Source of the DNA: Malachius bipustulatus
Lineage: Eukaryota > Arthropoda > Insecta > Coleoptera > Melyridae
Reading direction: 5' to 3'
NCBI GenBank assembly: GCA_910589415.1
Contig: OU342637.1
Location: 40,020,162 to 40,084,161 of the forward strand
DNA: 64,000 nt
In this document: piece after piece, positions 23,700 to 34,873 of the stretch
How positions within the stretch are numbered: the stretch's first letter is position 1
How the letters are laid out: every line of letters starts with the position of its first letter
Position numbers and translations under genes: made by a program
Notes under the pieces: generated by a model
What the model saw: only the letters and a program-made list of their open reading frames with translations
Databases searched by the model: none
What the model was told of the DNA's origin: nothing

Positions 23700-26600
23700 T
23701 TACTGAGGTGGGTCGTCACCCTGGTACAATTTTAGGTCTTTTACATGCCACCTGCCCAACTCATTCCCATCCTGATCTTGTAACTCGTAGACCAGTCGTG
23801 ATACTACTTTAGAGATACGGCACAAAGTATATTTGGGGGCTAGTTTGGCGGCAAAATTCTTTGCAGCGTTTGAGAGAGGGTAAGTGCGCTTCCACACTAG
23901 CTCTCCTTCAGAGAAAACATCAGGGCGCTTGCGCAGATCGTAATATTTCTTGTTGGCCTCATAGGCCTTTTTGAGCCTACGCCTGACGTCATCAAAAATT
24001 GGGGGGACCTTAGAAAGGTCTTGTTCTCTGTGGACGTAAGATAGGTCATCAGGTAGACTGGTGTAGTTATCAGACACAGGACCGTAGAAGGTTCCATCTA
24101 TCGGCACGTTTCTTGCAAACACCAAGAACGATGGGAAGTGCTTAGTCACCTCGTTCATTGACAAATTTATCGCCTGGGCGATCTTATACACATTCTTGTC
24201 CCAATCCTTGTGATTGTCCTTTACATAAGAGGATATAGCGGTAAGAAGGGTACGATTGGTTCGTTCTGTTGGGTTAGCCTGCGGCAAATGTCTGGCAGTG
24301 TACCATAAATTGACTTGGTAGTTTTCCAGCAGTTTGGTAAACTGGACGCTCTTAAATATCTGAGCGTTGTCACAGAGGACTATCTGTGGGGTTCCGAAAA
24401 TTAAGAAGACTTGGTTTTCAAGGAACTTGACAACCGCTGCCGCTGTGGCTTGAGGCAATGGCTTCACCATGACGAACTTTGAGAACCAATCAGTTACGAC
24501 AAGGAGCTGTGTGTTTCTCATTTTAGAACGTGGAAAGGGACCCATGAAATCAAGAGAGAGGAATTGGAACGGGAAACTAATACTCTTGAATTGGCCCATT
24601 AAACCTGCGCGAGCTACGTTCGGTGCCTTATGCGCACCACATACTAGACAATTTCTTACATAAATTTTTATGGAAACCGCCATCTTGGGCCAATAGTAAA
24701 ACTCAGATATCCGCGACAAGGTTTTATTAACCCCGAAATGAGCCGAAGTGGGGGGGTCATGGAATTGAGAAATTATGTTATTCCTATTAGGAGAAGGGAC
24801 TACGATCTTCCAATCTGTTAGGTTCGAAACGATATCGTGACGTGGTCTCAAATGCTTGTACAGCAAACCATCTTTCACGGTAAAATCTGGAAACTTCTCC
24901 GGTGTTTCAGAGACTTTAGAGATCATGTTCTTGTACCAGTCATCAGGTTCAAGATCAGTAGCGGTAAGTAAAGATACCGTTCGGGATAGAAAGTCTGCCG
25001 GAACATTACAAGAACCTTTTCGATGTTTTATATCATAATCAAATTGACTGAGACGGACACACCATCTAGCCAAACGTCCAGCTGGTTCTCTAAAATTTTT
25101 GAGCCACAGCAAGGATGCGTGGTCTGTGAAAACAGTAAATCGAGTGCCTTCGATATAGGGGCGGAAATGTTCGATGCCGAAAAGGACACCTAGGCACTCC
25201 TTTTCGGTAACCGTGTACTTCTTTTCGCCTTTAGAAAGCGTGCGGCTAGCGTACGCTATGGGGTGCTCACTACCCTCTTCCTCTTGAAAGAGCAGAGCCC
25301 CAAGCCCGAAATCACTTGCATCAGTCTGTATAAAGAAATGCTTAGTAAAATCTGGACTAGCCAGAACAGGGGCCGACGTAAGGCGGGCCTTAAGGGTGCG
25401 GAAAGCTTGATCGGCTTCCGACGTCCAAACAATAGGTTGTCCCTTTTTGCGGTTATGGAGGAGGGCAGAGATAGGGGCACTAATTGAGGAAAAGTCCTTT
25501 ATAAATCTGCGGTAATACTGGAGGATTCCAAGAATGTGTCTGACACCTGTGGTGTTACGAGGGACTGGGGTATTCGTTATCGCCTTCACTTTCTCATCAC
25601 TTACTCTCAGTCCTTGTTTATCCACAACGAAACCTAGGTAGCAGAGGGAGTCCCGACAGAATTGACATTTATCCAGGTTCACGGTGAGGTTAGCGCGATT
25701 AAGGCGTTCATAAACCTCCTTTAGAATCTCGAGATGTTTTTCAAAGGTACTGGTCGCGACGATTATGTCGTCTAAATATACAAAGACGAAAGGCTCCAGG
25801 TCAGGTCCCAGGACCTGGTCCATAAGCTTTTGCTGCGTTTGAGCACTGTTCCTGAGTCCAAAAGGCATACGCCTGAATTGGAATAGCCCTCGTCCAGGAA
25901 CTACAAAGGCAGTTTTGGGTCTGGATTCTCTATCGAGGGGAACTTGGAAAAAGGCCTGTTTCAGATCTATGGATGAGAGAAACGTTGAGTCGCGGAGTTT
26001 GCTGAGGATCGAGTCAATCCTTGGTAGGGGGTACGCGTCATGGGTAGTCACCTCATTTAGTTTTCGGCCATCAAAACACATGCGGTAACTTCCATCTTTC
26101 TTCTTTACGAGAAGGACGGGAGAACACCAGGGAGAGTTGCTCTTTTCGATAACCTCAAGTTTTAAGAGTTTATCTACCTCTTCGTTCAAGTACTTTTGGA
26201 GAGCTGGAGAGAGAGGGTATTGCCGTTGCCTGAAAGGCTTGGCATCTTTGGTCTCGATACAATGACTAAGTACCTGTGTTTCAGGAAGAGTAACGGTACG
26301 AGACAAGGTTTTAAATTTGTTCACTACTAACTCTAGCCTATGGAGTTCATTGGAAGATATACTAGAGATATCATGTATCTTACTTAGAACCGCAACGGCC
26401 TTAGCAGCTGGGGTGTGAGGTCCGCAATTCGTACGAATGTCGAAAGATTCTCGGCAGAAATCGATAGTCATATGGAAAACCTTGGCGACGTTGATTCCTA
26501 AGATAATATTAGGAGAGATAGAGGTAACTACGTGGAACGCAACTGTCTTGGTTATCCCATAGATTGTCAAAGGGAGATCTACGATAGCGGCAATGGGTAA

Positions 26601-27104
26601 AGGAGAACCATCGGCATTCGAAACAGCATACAAATGGTCAGTATTATTTTCAGGAAGTGTAGCTTCCCCGGAAATGTCTTTTATTATTTCAAGAGTACAG
26701 ACTGAGATATTTGCCCCAGTATCTAGGAGAGCATTATATTGCCTCCCTCTGATGTCAATGGTAATATGGGGCCTGGCATCGGCAGGGTCGTATTTTATAA
26801 TTGGAGCAATGGTAGGCCCAGAACTGGGGGGATCAAAGAGATGTGGTGGACAAGAGTCGAGGATGTTTTCCGGTGGGTTTTCGCTTATACTGGGCATATT
26901 TTTAGAGCCACTTCGGGAATGTGAGGAAACTATTCTCGTGGAGGGGTGCCGTTTTCTGTCGGCAACTTGGTTGGCGCGTTTGGGTGACTCGGAGCATGGT
27001 GGCGCATTGCACCCTGATGCGTCCCTTTGCCGTTTTTTGGTGAAGACCTTTCGGCGCTCCTTGGCGGCATGCGTCTGGATCCGTGCTCTCCACACGTCTG
27101 ACAC
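23700..27104 (-). CDS. pol: Gypsy B pol polyprotein: protease, reverse transcriptase, RNase H, integrase
   Basis: An uninterrupted 1134-codon frame. The aspartic protease active site DTGANIS is at 128-134. Reverse transcriptase has MPFGLRN at about 413 and the catalytic YLDD at 443-446. RNase H shows TDAS at 594-597 and FTDHASL at 659-665. Integrase has H782, H789, C819, C822 and the acidic triad near D852, D912, E947. This is the full Ty3/Gypsy order, and all key residues are present. The first ATG lies after the knuckle region, so pol is probably reached by frameshifting from gag rather than independent initiation. It lies in a different frame from both gag and the knuckle-bearing stretch. 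With identical LTRs, this is the best-preserved gene of the window. Confidence 0.95.
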   Translation of the reverse strand: MSDVWRARIQTHAAKERRKVFTKKRQRDASGCNAPPCSESPKRANQVADRKRHPSTRIVSSHSRSGSKNMPSISENPPENILDSCPPHLFDPPSSGPTIAPIIKYDPADARPHITIDIRGRQYNALLDTGANISVCTLEIIKDISGEATLPENNTDHLYAVSNADGSPLPIAAIVDLPLTIYGITKTVAFHVVTSISPNIILGINVAKVFHMTIDFCRESFDIRTNCGPHTPAAKAVAVLSKIHDISSISSNELHRLELVVNKFKTLSRTVTLPETQVLSHCIETKDAKPFRQRQYPLSPALQKYLNEEVDKLLKLEVIEKSNSPWCSPVLLVKKKDGSYRMCFDGRKLNEVTTHDAYPLPRIDSILSKLRDSTFLSSIDLKQAFFQVPLDRESRPKTAFVVPGRGLFQFRRMPFGLRNSAQTQQKLMDQVLGPDLEPFVFVYLDDIIVATSTFEKHLEILKEVYERLNRANLTVNLDKCQFCRDSLCYLGFVVDKQGLRVSDEKVKAITNTPVPRNTTGVRHILGILQYYRRFIKDFSSISAPISALLHNRKKGQPIVWTSEADQAFRTLKARLTSAPVLASPDFTKHFFIQTDASDFGLGALLFQEEEGSEHPIAYASRTLSKGEKKYTVTEKECLGVLFGIEHFRPYIEGTRFTVFTDHASLLWLKNFREPAGRLARWCVRLSQFDYDIKHRKGSCNVPADFLSRTVSLLTATDLEPDDWYKNMISKVSETPEKFPDFTVKDGLLYKHLRPRHDIVSNLTDWKIVVPSPNRNNIISQFHDPPTSAHFGVNKTLSRISEFYYWPKMAVSIKIYVRNCLVCGAHKAPNVARAGLMGQFKSISFPFQFLSLDFMGPFPRSKMRNTQLLVVTDWFSKFVMVKPLPQATAAAVVKFLENQVFLIFGTPQIVLCDNAQIFKSVQFTKLLENYQVNLWYTARHLPQANPTERTNRTLLTAISSYVKDNHKDWDKNVYKIAQAINLSMNEVTKHFPSFLVFARNVPIDGTFYGPVSDNYTSLPDDLSYVHREQDLSKVPPIFDDVRRRLKKAYEANKKYYDLRKRPDVFSEGELVWKRTYPLSNAAKNFAAKLAPKYTLCRISKVVSRLVYELQDQDGNELGRWHVKDLKLYQGDDPPQ

Positions 27105-27282
27105 TGTCTTTTAGTGACGTTCGAGCGACCACAGCCAAAACAGAACAATTTTAAAGGACGACGTTGGCACTCCGAGTAAGAATGGCCTTCGTCAGAGCAG
27201 TTCCAACAAGATATTGCAGAAACCCTCCAGTTAGGAGTGGTAGCACGGTTAGGGAGAGGGGAAGTGACTTCTCGAGAACACG
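26930..27282 (-). CDS. Gypsy B nucleocapsid-like knuckle region in a third frame
   Basis: Between the gag stop at 27283 and the pol frame, the minus strand encodes CWNCSDEGHSYSEC, a CX2CX4HX4C knuckle, followed by FCFGCG and CQTC Cys pairs and a basic tail. This is the expected nucleocapsid end of Gag. It is neither in the gag frame nor in the pol frame. Either two programmed shifts or one shift plus an indel join gag, knuckles and pol. The stretch ends inside the overlap with pol. Confidence 0.65.
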
Positions 27283-28314
27283 CTAAGTCGGAGGCCAGTA
27301 GGGTGTGAACTTTATGAGATGGTGGGGGCGATACCTTTGTATCCCGGCTCGATTATCTTCGAGTCTCTTACACAAGGAGATAATATCCGCAACTGATTTG
27401 ACTTCCACTAAAACGAGGCGTTCAAGAAAATAGGGGTGTAGGTTTCTCCTAATTAATTTGAATTGCTCTTCTTCTGGGGGAATAACGGAGAGTCTCTTGA
27501 AAAGACCTCGCATTGCTGCAACATAGATAGCGACCATCTCCGACTCGCCCTGAGTGCGCTGTTTAATTTCCAACATTAAGTCGTCGTCATAAGACAGGGG
27601 CAAAAATGTTTCCTTTAATTTACTTTCTAGATCTTTCCAGGATTGGAGGGAGTCAGAAACACTACGATACCAAACGAGGGCCTGGCCTTCGAATAAATCA
27701 ACCGCCGAGTTAAAAAGCTCGACGGTGGAGACATTTCTGGAACGTTGAAGTTCACGGAGTTTTTCCATGAACTGGATTAGGTTTTCTCCTCTAGGAGAAC
27801 CAGAGAATTTAACGTTCCATTTATAAACCGGAACGGTACTCTTTGAAGAGGGAGATTGTGTGCCAGGTGTAACAGGAGGGGGTGTGTGAGGCGCTGTGGA
27901 AAATTCTTCCTGAGCTTGGTCTGTTTTCATGAGAAAGTTGCCCTCCAACTCAATGGCTCCCCTTTCGAGCTCAGCTTTAATTTTCTTCTCCTCCTCAGAA
28001 ATTGCCTTCAGCCTATCTATACGCAAGATGACGTGCTGGAGGCGGCATTGAATCCTCCTATAAAATGGGTCTTCTACCGAATCGGGAGCCGACCCGAATT
28101 TTTGAATGATATCAGAGAGTGTTTGTTTAATTTCTACCACATCGTCCCCGAAAGCCATGGGTGACTTTGTCAGACTTACTGGAGAGATATCCTCTCGGTT
28201 GAGAAGGGCTCGAAATTGAGCACGCCGTTTTTCCTGGGTGTCAGAGGGAGTTTGTTTACGGATGGAAATCTCGTACGCCAATTCATTGCTAAGTAACGCA
28301 TATGCGGGATTCAT
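27283..28314 (-). CDS. gag: Gypsy B Gag (capsid part)
   Basis: 343 codons beginning MNPAYALLSNELAYEI. The middle has the Ty3/Gypsy Gag fold signature: a YKWNVKFSG start, then FMEKLRELQRSRNVS, FEGQALVWYRS, and a C-terminal segment ending SLCKRLEDNRAG. A predicted helical segment lies at 60-125. It forms the particle shell of the retrotransposon. It ends just before the knuckle frame. The ATG was chosen because it opens the frame and follows a leader of about 850 bp from the 5' LTR. Confidence 0.88.
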   Translation of the reverse strand: MNPAYALLSNELAYEISIRKQTPSDTQEKRRAQFRALLNREDISPVSLTKSPMAFGDDVVEIKQTLSDIIQKFGSAPDSVEDPFYRRIQCRLQHVILRIDRLKAISEEEKKIKAELERGAIELEGNFLMKTDQAQEEFSTAPHTPPPVTPGTQSPSSKSTVPVYKWNVKFSGSPRGENLIQFMEKLRELQRSRNVSTVELFNSAVDLFEGQALVWYRSVSDSLQSWKDLESKLKETFLPLSYDDDLMLEIKQRTQGESEMVAIYVAAMRGLFKRLSVIPPEEEQFKLIRRNLHPYFLERLVLVEVKSVADIISLCKRLEDNRAGIQRYRPHHLIKFTPYWPPT

Positions 28315-29161
28315 TTTGAAAATAATTTACAGTTTAACAAAATACCGTGAAAGGTAAATTCCTGCAAGAACAACAATGAGACGATAGGCTGAGTGAGTAG
28401 CTTTCTTTTGCAGAGTTTCGTGAAAGTAGCTAAGTATATAAACTATAGGTATTTCGAGTAGATTAGATAAGATAAAATAGGTAGGCGAAACTACTGCTAT
28501 AGAATTACTTGCTGCCGACTTCTCAAATGATTTGGGTCAATTTCTGCACGGAATCAAGGTCCTTAACAAGGTAAACGAAAAGTAATGTAACGATAAATAG
28601 AATTATATTTAAAAAAAATCTTAGAAGTGGGAAAACTAGTTGAGTCAAAAAAAAAAAATAAAATAAAAAAAATAAATAAATAAATCAACCGATAAATACA
28701 CAATAGGCATCGACACAGCAGATATACGATAGCATCAACACATAAAAAAATTCATAAGTATTTACATTATAATCACTAATAAATGTTATTAAATTAAATA
28801 AATAAACAAGTATTTAATAAATATGGTTCATGCAAAAATTCAGATCATGCAAGTTAGTATAAGAGGAAATGTTTTATAGCGTAGGTACTAGTAAGATAAT
28901 AAATCAAATTATTAAAAATAATTAAATATCGGCTGACAGGCATCAAAATCAACTCCCGTTGTCTTCATGAGCGTTGGTAGGTAGGCACCGTGCTTGATTG
29001 AAATTAGTTTGCGATTAACTTACGGCGATAAGGAACAAATAATAATAATAACAAGAATTTATTTCGGTAGGTATCTACAGGCAAGATTAAGGGTATATTA
29101 GGTATTTCTAATCCAAAATTCGTTCAAAAAAATATTATTATCCCCACCAGGGATGCCACCG
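28315..29161 (-). other. Gypsy B 5' leader
   Basis: The leader between the 5' LTR and Gag is AT-rich with poly-A and AATA runs and no gene. Directly inside the LTR the minus strand reads CGGTGGCATCCCTGGTGGGG, the expected place of the primer-binding site. I could not match it to a tRNA with confidence. Confidence 0.6.
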
Positions 29162-30499
29162 TGTGGGGGGGTTCGGTTTTTTTTGTTTTACTTCCTTTCG
29201 ATAATTAGATTTTGTAAAATTTAATAAATGGCGGGATAACCGACGGGAAACCTCTCAGCAACCAGCTCAGATTTTTCGTCGATTGACGAGAGAGTTCCAT
29301 CCCCACTGTTTGCTCTTTTCTGTTTTCTGAACTCTAATAGGTAACTTATTGGGATGCCACCAAAATCTCGTGGTTAAACGAAGAAAATGAGAGAGAGGGA
29401 TGAGCGAACGTACCCTGAGATTTTGGAGAAGGGCACGTCGCCTTTAGTTAAAAAAAAAAAAAATAAATAAGGGTGCCTGCTTTCGTACTCTTCCTTTTTA
29501 AAAGAAAAACTTTCAATCAGTGATTTATTAACTAACAAAAATAAATGATAAAACAGGTCGAATGTTTGATTTAATTATTAGAGATTCATAAGTCATATAA
29601 CTAACCTTCTAATAGAAAGTGCGGTAGGATCCTATGGCATTTCCTTTACACACGCATTGTATTAATAATTATTATTGATTTGGCATAAATAAAAGAAATA
29701 CGGAGTGGATGAGTCGTTTTTGATAAGTTCACCCAGGATGGTATCTTCTTATTGATGGTTAGAATTATTAATTAAACAGACTTACAAGTTTTCTCTTTTT
29801 TTGAGTTCTGAGAGTACTTATAGGGCTGACCTTCTAGCACCATTCGATTTCTCGTCATCCGACGGGCATAGGTAGACGTAATTCAGGTGAGTCTCCTTTG
29901 TTGGGAGTTCGACAGTACCGAGACGTATCCGGGAGCTGCAGGGCCGTGGTAACGGGATATTGAAGCCGAAAATTGCGGAAATGTTCGGTTGAACAGATAT
30001 GGCCGCCGCTGTACGGAGAAAATGGCGAAGAGAAAATTCGAAATTATATCCAAAAAGCTAGAAATAAATAGTGAATATTTATTAATTTTTCGATCACTGT
30101 AATCGTCTACGTTGACTTACCCATTTTTTAAAATAATGGCTTTGGAAAGAAATTTAGGTAATATAGTTTAAGAAATTTACGATAATAATAAGTGACTTCG
30201 TGTTGCATCGAAAGTCGTTAGAGAAAAAAGCAAAATGTCTCTCGGCCGTCAGTTTCGACCTTCTCCGTTTTTTTTTTGAAAAAAAAGGAAAGGGGGGAGC
30301 TAATCAATATTATTGGCATGTTCGTTGACGGGCAGCGCCGCGGCAGTCGATAACTATACTGCGAGTTATTCTCTTGGTGCCAAGACATTCGGCCACTGCC
30401 GAACAGGTGGCGCAGGTCGTCCCATAAATTTTTAAACAACTGGTGCTACCTCGCCAACCTTAACGACAAAAATAAAAAGAACTCTGTAACTACGTTACA
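29162..30499 (-). repeat. Gypsy B, 5' LTR
   Basis: Matches 21144-22481 base for base as far as I can see, including the small 73-codon frame and the poly-T/poly-A tract. CAAT follows at 30500-30503. Confidence 0.95.
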
Positions 30500-32396
30500 C
30501 AATCTTCAAGGAGTTAAATGCATTTTCGCACTCCTTGGACCATACGAATCGGGTGTTGTCTTCAGTGAGCCGGTGCAAAGGTTTGGCGATATCCGAGAAT
30601 TTTGGCACAAATCTTCGATAGTACGTGCACAATCCCAAGAAACTACGTACTTCGTGCTGATTTTCGGGACGCGGCCAGCTACTCACAGCTTCGAGTTTTT
30701 CCGGATCCGTTTGTATTCCTTGAGCAGACACCACATGTCCCAAGAATTTGACCTGTTTTTGGAACAGCACACATTTCTTCGGATTCAATTTGAGATGTGC
30801 ATTCCGTATTCGGCTGAATACCTCTCGAAGATTTGCCAGGTGTTCTTCAAAGTTCCGGCCAATCACCATTACGTCATCCAGATATACCAAGCACGTCTGC
30901 CAAGTCAATCCTCGCAGAACGCATTCCATCAAGCGTTCGAAGGTTGCAGGTGCATTGCAGAGTCCAAATGGCATGACGGTAAACTGGTACAGGCCGCTTC
31001 CCGCGGTGAACGCCGTCTTCTCCTTATCATCCGGGTGAAGTCCAACTTGCCAGTATCCGCTCTTCAGATCCAGCGTCGAAAACCAGGTGGAACCGGCTAG
31101 TGTATTCAGCGTATCGTCGATTCGGGGCAAGGGGTAGCTATCCTTCTTGGTCACATCATTAAGCTTCCGGTAGTCTACACAGAAACGTGTCGAACCATCT
31201 TTCTTTGTGACTAGAACTACCGGTGACGACCATGGTGACGTTGATTCCTCCACAATGCCCTCCTCAAGCATGCTCTTCAGAATCTTCGACGCTTCTTCCT
31301 GTCTGGCAAATGGTAACCTTCTCGGGGCTTGTCTGATTGGGGCTGCATCTCCGGTATTGATCCGGTGTTGGACTAGGTTGGTGCGTCCGGTTGTTTGTTG
31401 GTCACTAGCGAACACATCACCTTCCTCTCCAAGGAATTTCTCTGCAAGTACTTTTTCTTCATGAGAAAGGTGCTTCCAGCCAGCCGCAAAAGTCTTACGG
31501 ATCTCCTCTTTTAATACCGGGGAGGTGCTTGATGTTCGAGGTTTTTCCTCTAAATCGCACCGTGATATCGATATCACGGGCTTACATGTGCCGAGAATTT
31601 CTCCCTCAGTAATAACTATACCGGACTTATTTGGGTTTAGGATTCTAATCGGTGTTGATGTCTTCTCTAGGTTTATTAAGGTCTTGGCAATCAAAATCCC
31701 ATTGTTAGCTGATTGGGGTTCCAGTAAGCCGGTGAAGCATCCTCCAGGTTCTCCATCTCTCCTGGCCCAGACGAGTTGTTCAGAATTGGCCTTCACGCGA
31801 ATGGTTTCTGCGGCTACCAGCCGAATTTCTTCGAAAGGTCTCACCGAAGTTCGTAGCATCATCTCTTCATTACCCAGCTTGAGTGTACGCTGTCCGATGT
31901 TCAAGATGAACCCGTACTTCTCCATGATATCCAGCCCGAGTATGAAATCGTCCACGATGTCAGCAACCAGAATCTTCTCCCGCAAAGTAAATCGTCCTAG
32001 CTCGATTACCATTTCGGCTTCACCAAAGACTCGTGCTACTTCCCCAGTCGCTGTCTTCAGGACGACTTCTTTCACCAACGGAATAGTTTCCTGGTCTTTC
32101 AGTACGCGGCGACTGACTATTGACTTTGTAGCGCCGGTATCAATTAGAAAGACTAATTCCCGTCCGTCAAGTTTACCATCTAGGAGAAGGCTGTCACTGG
32201 ATTTCCGCAGAAGTGTTACCGTGTATGGCCTGGGGCTTGGATGTGCACCAGCCAGCGGACGCCCCTTAGCGCTAGCTGGGATTAGTTTTCCTGGTTCTGG
32301 GTCATGGCGGATCGTCCCGGGCTGGAACGATCCCAGGATCTGGATCTCTGTCGGCAGTCCCTGCGTAGGTGACCTATCTTCCCGCATCCAAAGCAA
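30500..32396 (-). pseudogene. Gypsy A pol, protease and reverse transcriptase part (interrupted by gypsy B)
   Basis: The frame from 32396 encodes protease (DTGATKS, D at residue 86) and reverse transcriptase (MPFGLCNAP at about 475, YLDD at 505-508). It then enters the connection domain, ending ECENAFNSLK where the LTR of B begins. Taking out B and one copy of the CAAT duplication leaves the frame open into the segment at 21137, so B landed in an open pol gene. The start ATG at 32396 overlaps the end of the zinc-knuckle frame, consistent with a frameshifted Gag-Pol. Confidence 0.9.
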
Positions 32397-33713
32397 CGCG
32401 GTCTGCCCGAGGTCTTCTTGTCACCTTCCACTTTACTCTTCATAAAGTGCATGACTTCTTCGATCTTGCTCTCTAGAGTTTCCAGTCTCTCAGACATCCC
32501 TCCTTTCTGTTGACCGACCTCTTCGACTATTACCTCCCGAACACGGTGCGCGCTACCCCGTGTTACCCCCCCCCCCCCCCCCCCCCGAGTTACGCACCGC
32601 CCCGATGCGGAGTGCTTGAAGTAGCGCTTCATCAGCTGTCTGGTTCTGGTCGCTCAACAGGAGCATCTGCCTGGTCTCCTGGTCTCTCAGCCCATCGATG
32701 AAGGTTCGTTTAGCCATGTCCCCCAAGTAGTCGTTTGGGTAGCCTGGGTATGCAAGGTGAACAAGCCGTTCAATGTCCGCTTTGAACTCTTGTAGGGTCT
32801 CTTCACTCTTCTGCGTTCTTGAGGCAAGCTGCGTCTGGAACACTTGCTTCATGTGGCTGTCTCCAAAACGCAGCTCGAGAGCCCTAACTAGTTTACTGAA
32901 ATCCCTCTGGTCCTGTGCCGGGATAGTCTGTAGAAGTTCCAGGGCTGTTCCTCTCAAGGCCAGAACTAGAGCTGTAGCCTTCTCTTCTGGCGTCCATCCG
33001 TTGACTTCTGCAACAGCGTCCAATTGACGTTGGTACGTACTCCAGGAACTTTGCCCGTCATAATTTGGGAGCTTTACATGATGTGAACCGCCGCCGGGAA
33101 TACTCGGTGCACTCCTCACGCTTCGTCGTTGGCGTGTCTCCAGATCTTGGATGCGGTTGTCAATTCTCTCCACTTCTAGTTTTAATTTCTTTTCGATTTC
33201 CTCGTTAACCTCTTTCTTGATTTCGCAAGCCTCTTTCTTAATTTCCTCCCTTACACTTTCAATTTCATCACTTGTGTCAGATTTTAATTTTTCGAAAAGC
33301 TCATCTTGATTAGCCCTTAACTTAATAAGAATTTCTTCTAGCTCTTCTTTGGATTCTTCTTTTTCCTTTAATCGTTTCTGTTCTTGATCTTCCAAAATTT
33401 TCTTCAATTCCCCGTTTTCTTCAAGGCGTTTATTTTCTTGATCTTGTAACGTTTTCTTTAATGCTTTTTCTTGATCTTCTAACGTTTTCTTTAATTCTTC
33501 GTTTTCTTTAAAGCGTTTATTTTCTTGATCTTCTAGCGTTTTCTTTAATTCTTCGTTTTCTTTAAAGCGTTTATTTTCTTGATCTTCTAACGTTTTCTTC
33601 AATTCTGTGTTTTGATCTTCTAAAGTTTTCTTCTGATCTTCCATCAGCTGTACTAATTTCTGCATCATTTCGGCCTCCATCTTCGCGGCTTGACTTCTGG
33701 TAACTATGGACAT
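32282..33713 (-). pseudogene. gag: Gypsy A Gag: coiled-coil repeats, capsid, CCHC knuckle (split by a 21-C run)
   Basis: It starts MSIVTRSQAAKMEAE. Residues about 15-135 are a charged coiled coil built of 18-residue repeats of the type KKTLEDQENKRFKENEEL (54-bp DNA repeats at about 33400-33640). A Gypsy-type capsid follows (LPNYDGQSSW, FIDGLRD). At 32566-32586 a run of 21 C, glycine codons on the coding strand, separates this frame from the next one. The next frame continues with a Glu-rich helix and the knuckle CFGCGKIGHLRRDC and stops at 32282. The homopolymer is the likely cause of the frame break; an assembly error in its length is possible. Confidence 0.85.
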
Positions 33714-33752
33714 TAATCAAAGAAAATTCACCCTCACTTTCTTCCAATTATC

Positions 33753-33767
33753 GCACTTCTGACACCA
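33753..33767 (-). promoter_or_regulatory. Gypsy A primer-binding site (tRNA-Leu type)
   Basis: On the minus strand, three bases after the 5' LTR, the sequence is TGGTGTCAGAAGTGC, complementary to the 3' end of a leucine tRNA including CCA. It primes minus-strand DNA synthesis. The tRNA identity rests on my memory of tRNA-Leu 3' ends. Confidence 0.75.
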
Positions 33768-33770
33768 AAT

Positions 33771-34442
33771 TGTTACGGATTTCCTAACCGTAGGCTCGAC
33801 GGATAATTGGGAAACACAGATTTACTGTTTTATTTATTTATTTAATGTCCACAAGAGTTTCAGATTACAATGTTACAAATATCACTACTTCTTATACACA
33901 ACAACTTTACTTGGTCTATAACACTACTACTTTTCACTTGTCACTTAGGAATACCGCACTGTCTATATCGCCACTAGTCGCTTAGTTCCTCGCTTGTTCT
34001 TCGCACACACCGCTAGACTGAACTGCCTAGTTCGCCTGGCTGCTGGCTATTTATAGGACATCCCTACCTCTGGAAGTAGCTTCTGGACGGTTTACCGACG
34101 GCTCGCTTCTATTTCCCGAACAAATCCAAGAGAAAGTTTCGAGAATATTCCCTTTCTGGATGTTCCGCTCCCAGACACTCAAACATCCATTTCTGGAACT
34201 TCTCCACAGGAAATGATCAGAGTTTTCCATTCATTTCCTGTGGTTTTCAGCGAGATCCTCTCTCTGGGTGAACAGGAGAGCAGCAGTGTACAGGACGTCA
34301 GAATGTTGACGATCGCATACGGGTGGGCGCGTCCGGCTTGACCCCCACTACGCGCCCCAGCTAACACAGTACACCGGAGGCTGTCGCCGGCTAACGCTTT
34401 CTACGTCCCGCCCACTTCTTAGTTCACCCTTTATTCGTATCA
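33771..34442 (-). repeat. Gypsy A, 5' LTR
   Basis: 672 bp, partner of 18637-19308 with 10 differences by eye. ATAC at 34443-34446 is the right copy of the target duplication. Confidence 0.92.
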
Positions 34443-34446
34443 ATAC

Positions 34447-34646
34447 TAAAATAGCGATAGGCTATGCCCGTAAACTACGATGTGAACTAATTAAAAATAT
34501 AAAGTAGACTGATTAAACTAAGGCAAGCATCGCAGGAGCGAGCTCTGAGGCTGGTATCCAGGATGTCTTGTCAGCAGGAGCAACGGCTTAGCATGGCCAT
34601 CTCAGCATTTATTATATGCAAGGCAGCTGGTATAGCCTGATGACTC
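34447..34646 (-). repeat. Gypsy C, 3' LTR, second part
   Basis: 200 bp matching 45241-45440 with three differences by eye. It continues the LTR cut at 18636. On its right the minus strand has the purine tract AAGGAGGGAG, the expected 3' polypurine tract. Confidence 0.88.
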
Positions 34647-34873
34647 CTCCCTCCTTAGGATGGGAATTCATGGTCAAAATAACAAATTTTGGAGTTGCCG
34701 GCCATGAATTCACATTTACATGAATGTATAAAAATTAAAAACTATGCAAAGGTGCATTTAGTACAATATAAATGAATACACATCGGTTATAAGTAATTGA
34801 TTAAAATTAGTTTCCAATACATATTTCTTAAGTCTAATAATAAAATGTAATAATAATAAAAACATAAGGCGAA

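Noticed and set aside
26593..27114. 173-codon plus-strand frame
   Set aside because: Antisense to gypsy B pol; no domain.
31525..32445. 306-codon plus-strand frame
   Set aside because: It is antisense to the gypsy A protease/reverse transcriptase gene, which carries the real motifs; composition follows the opposite strand.
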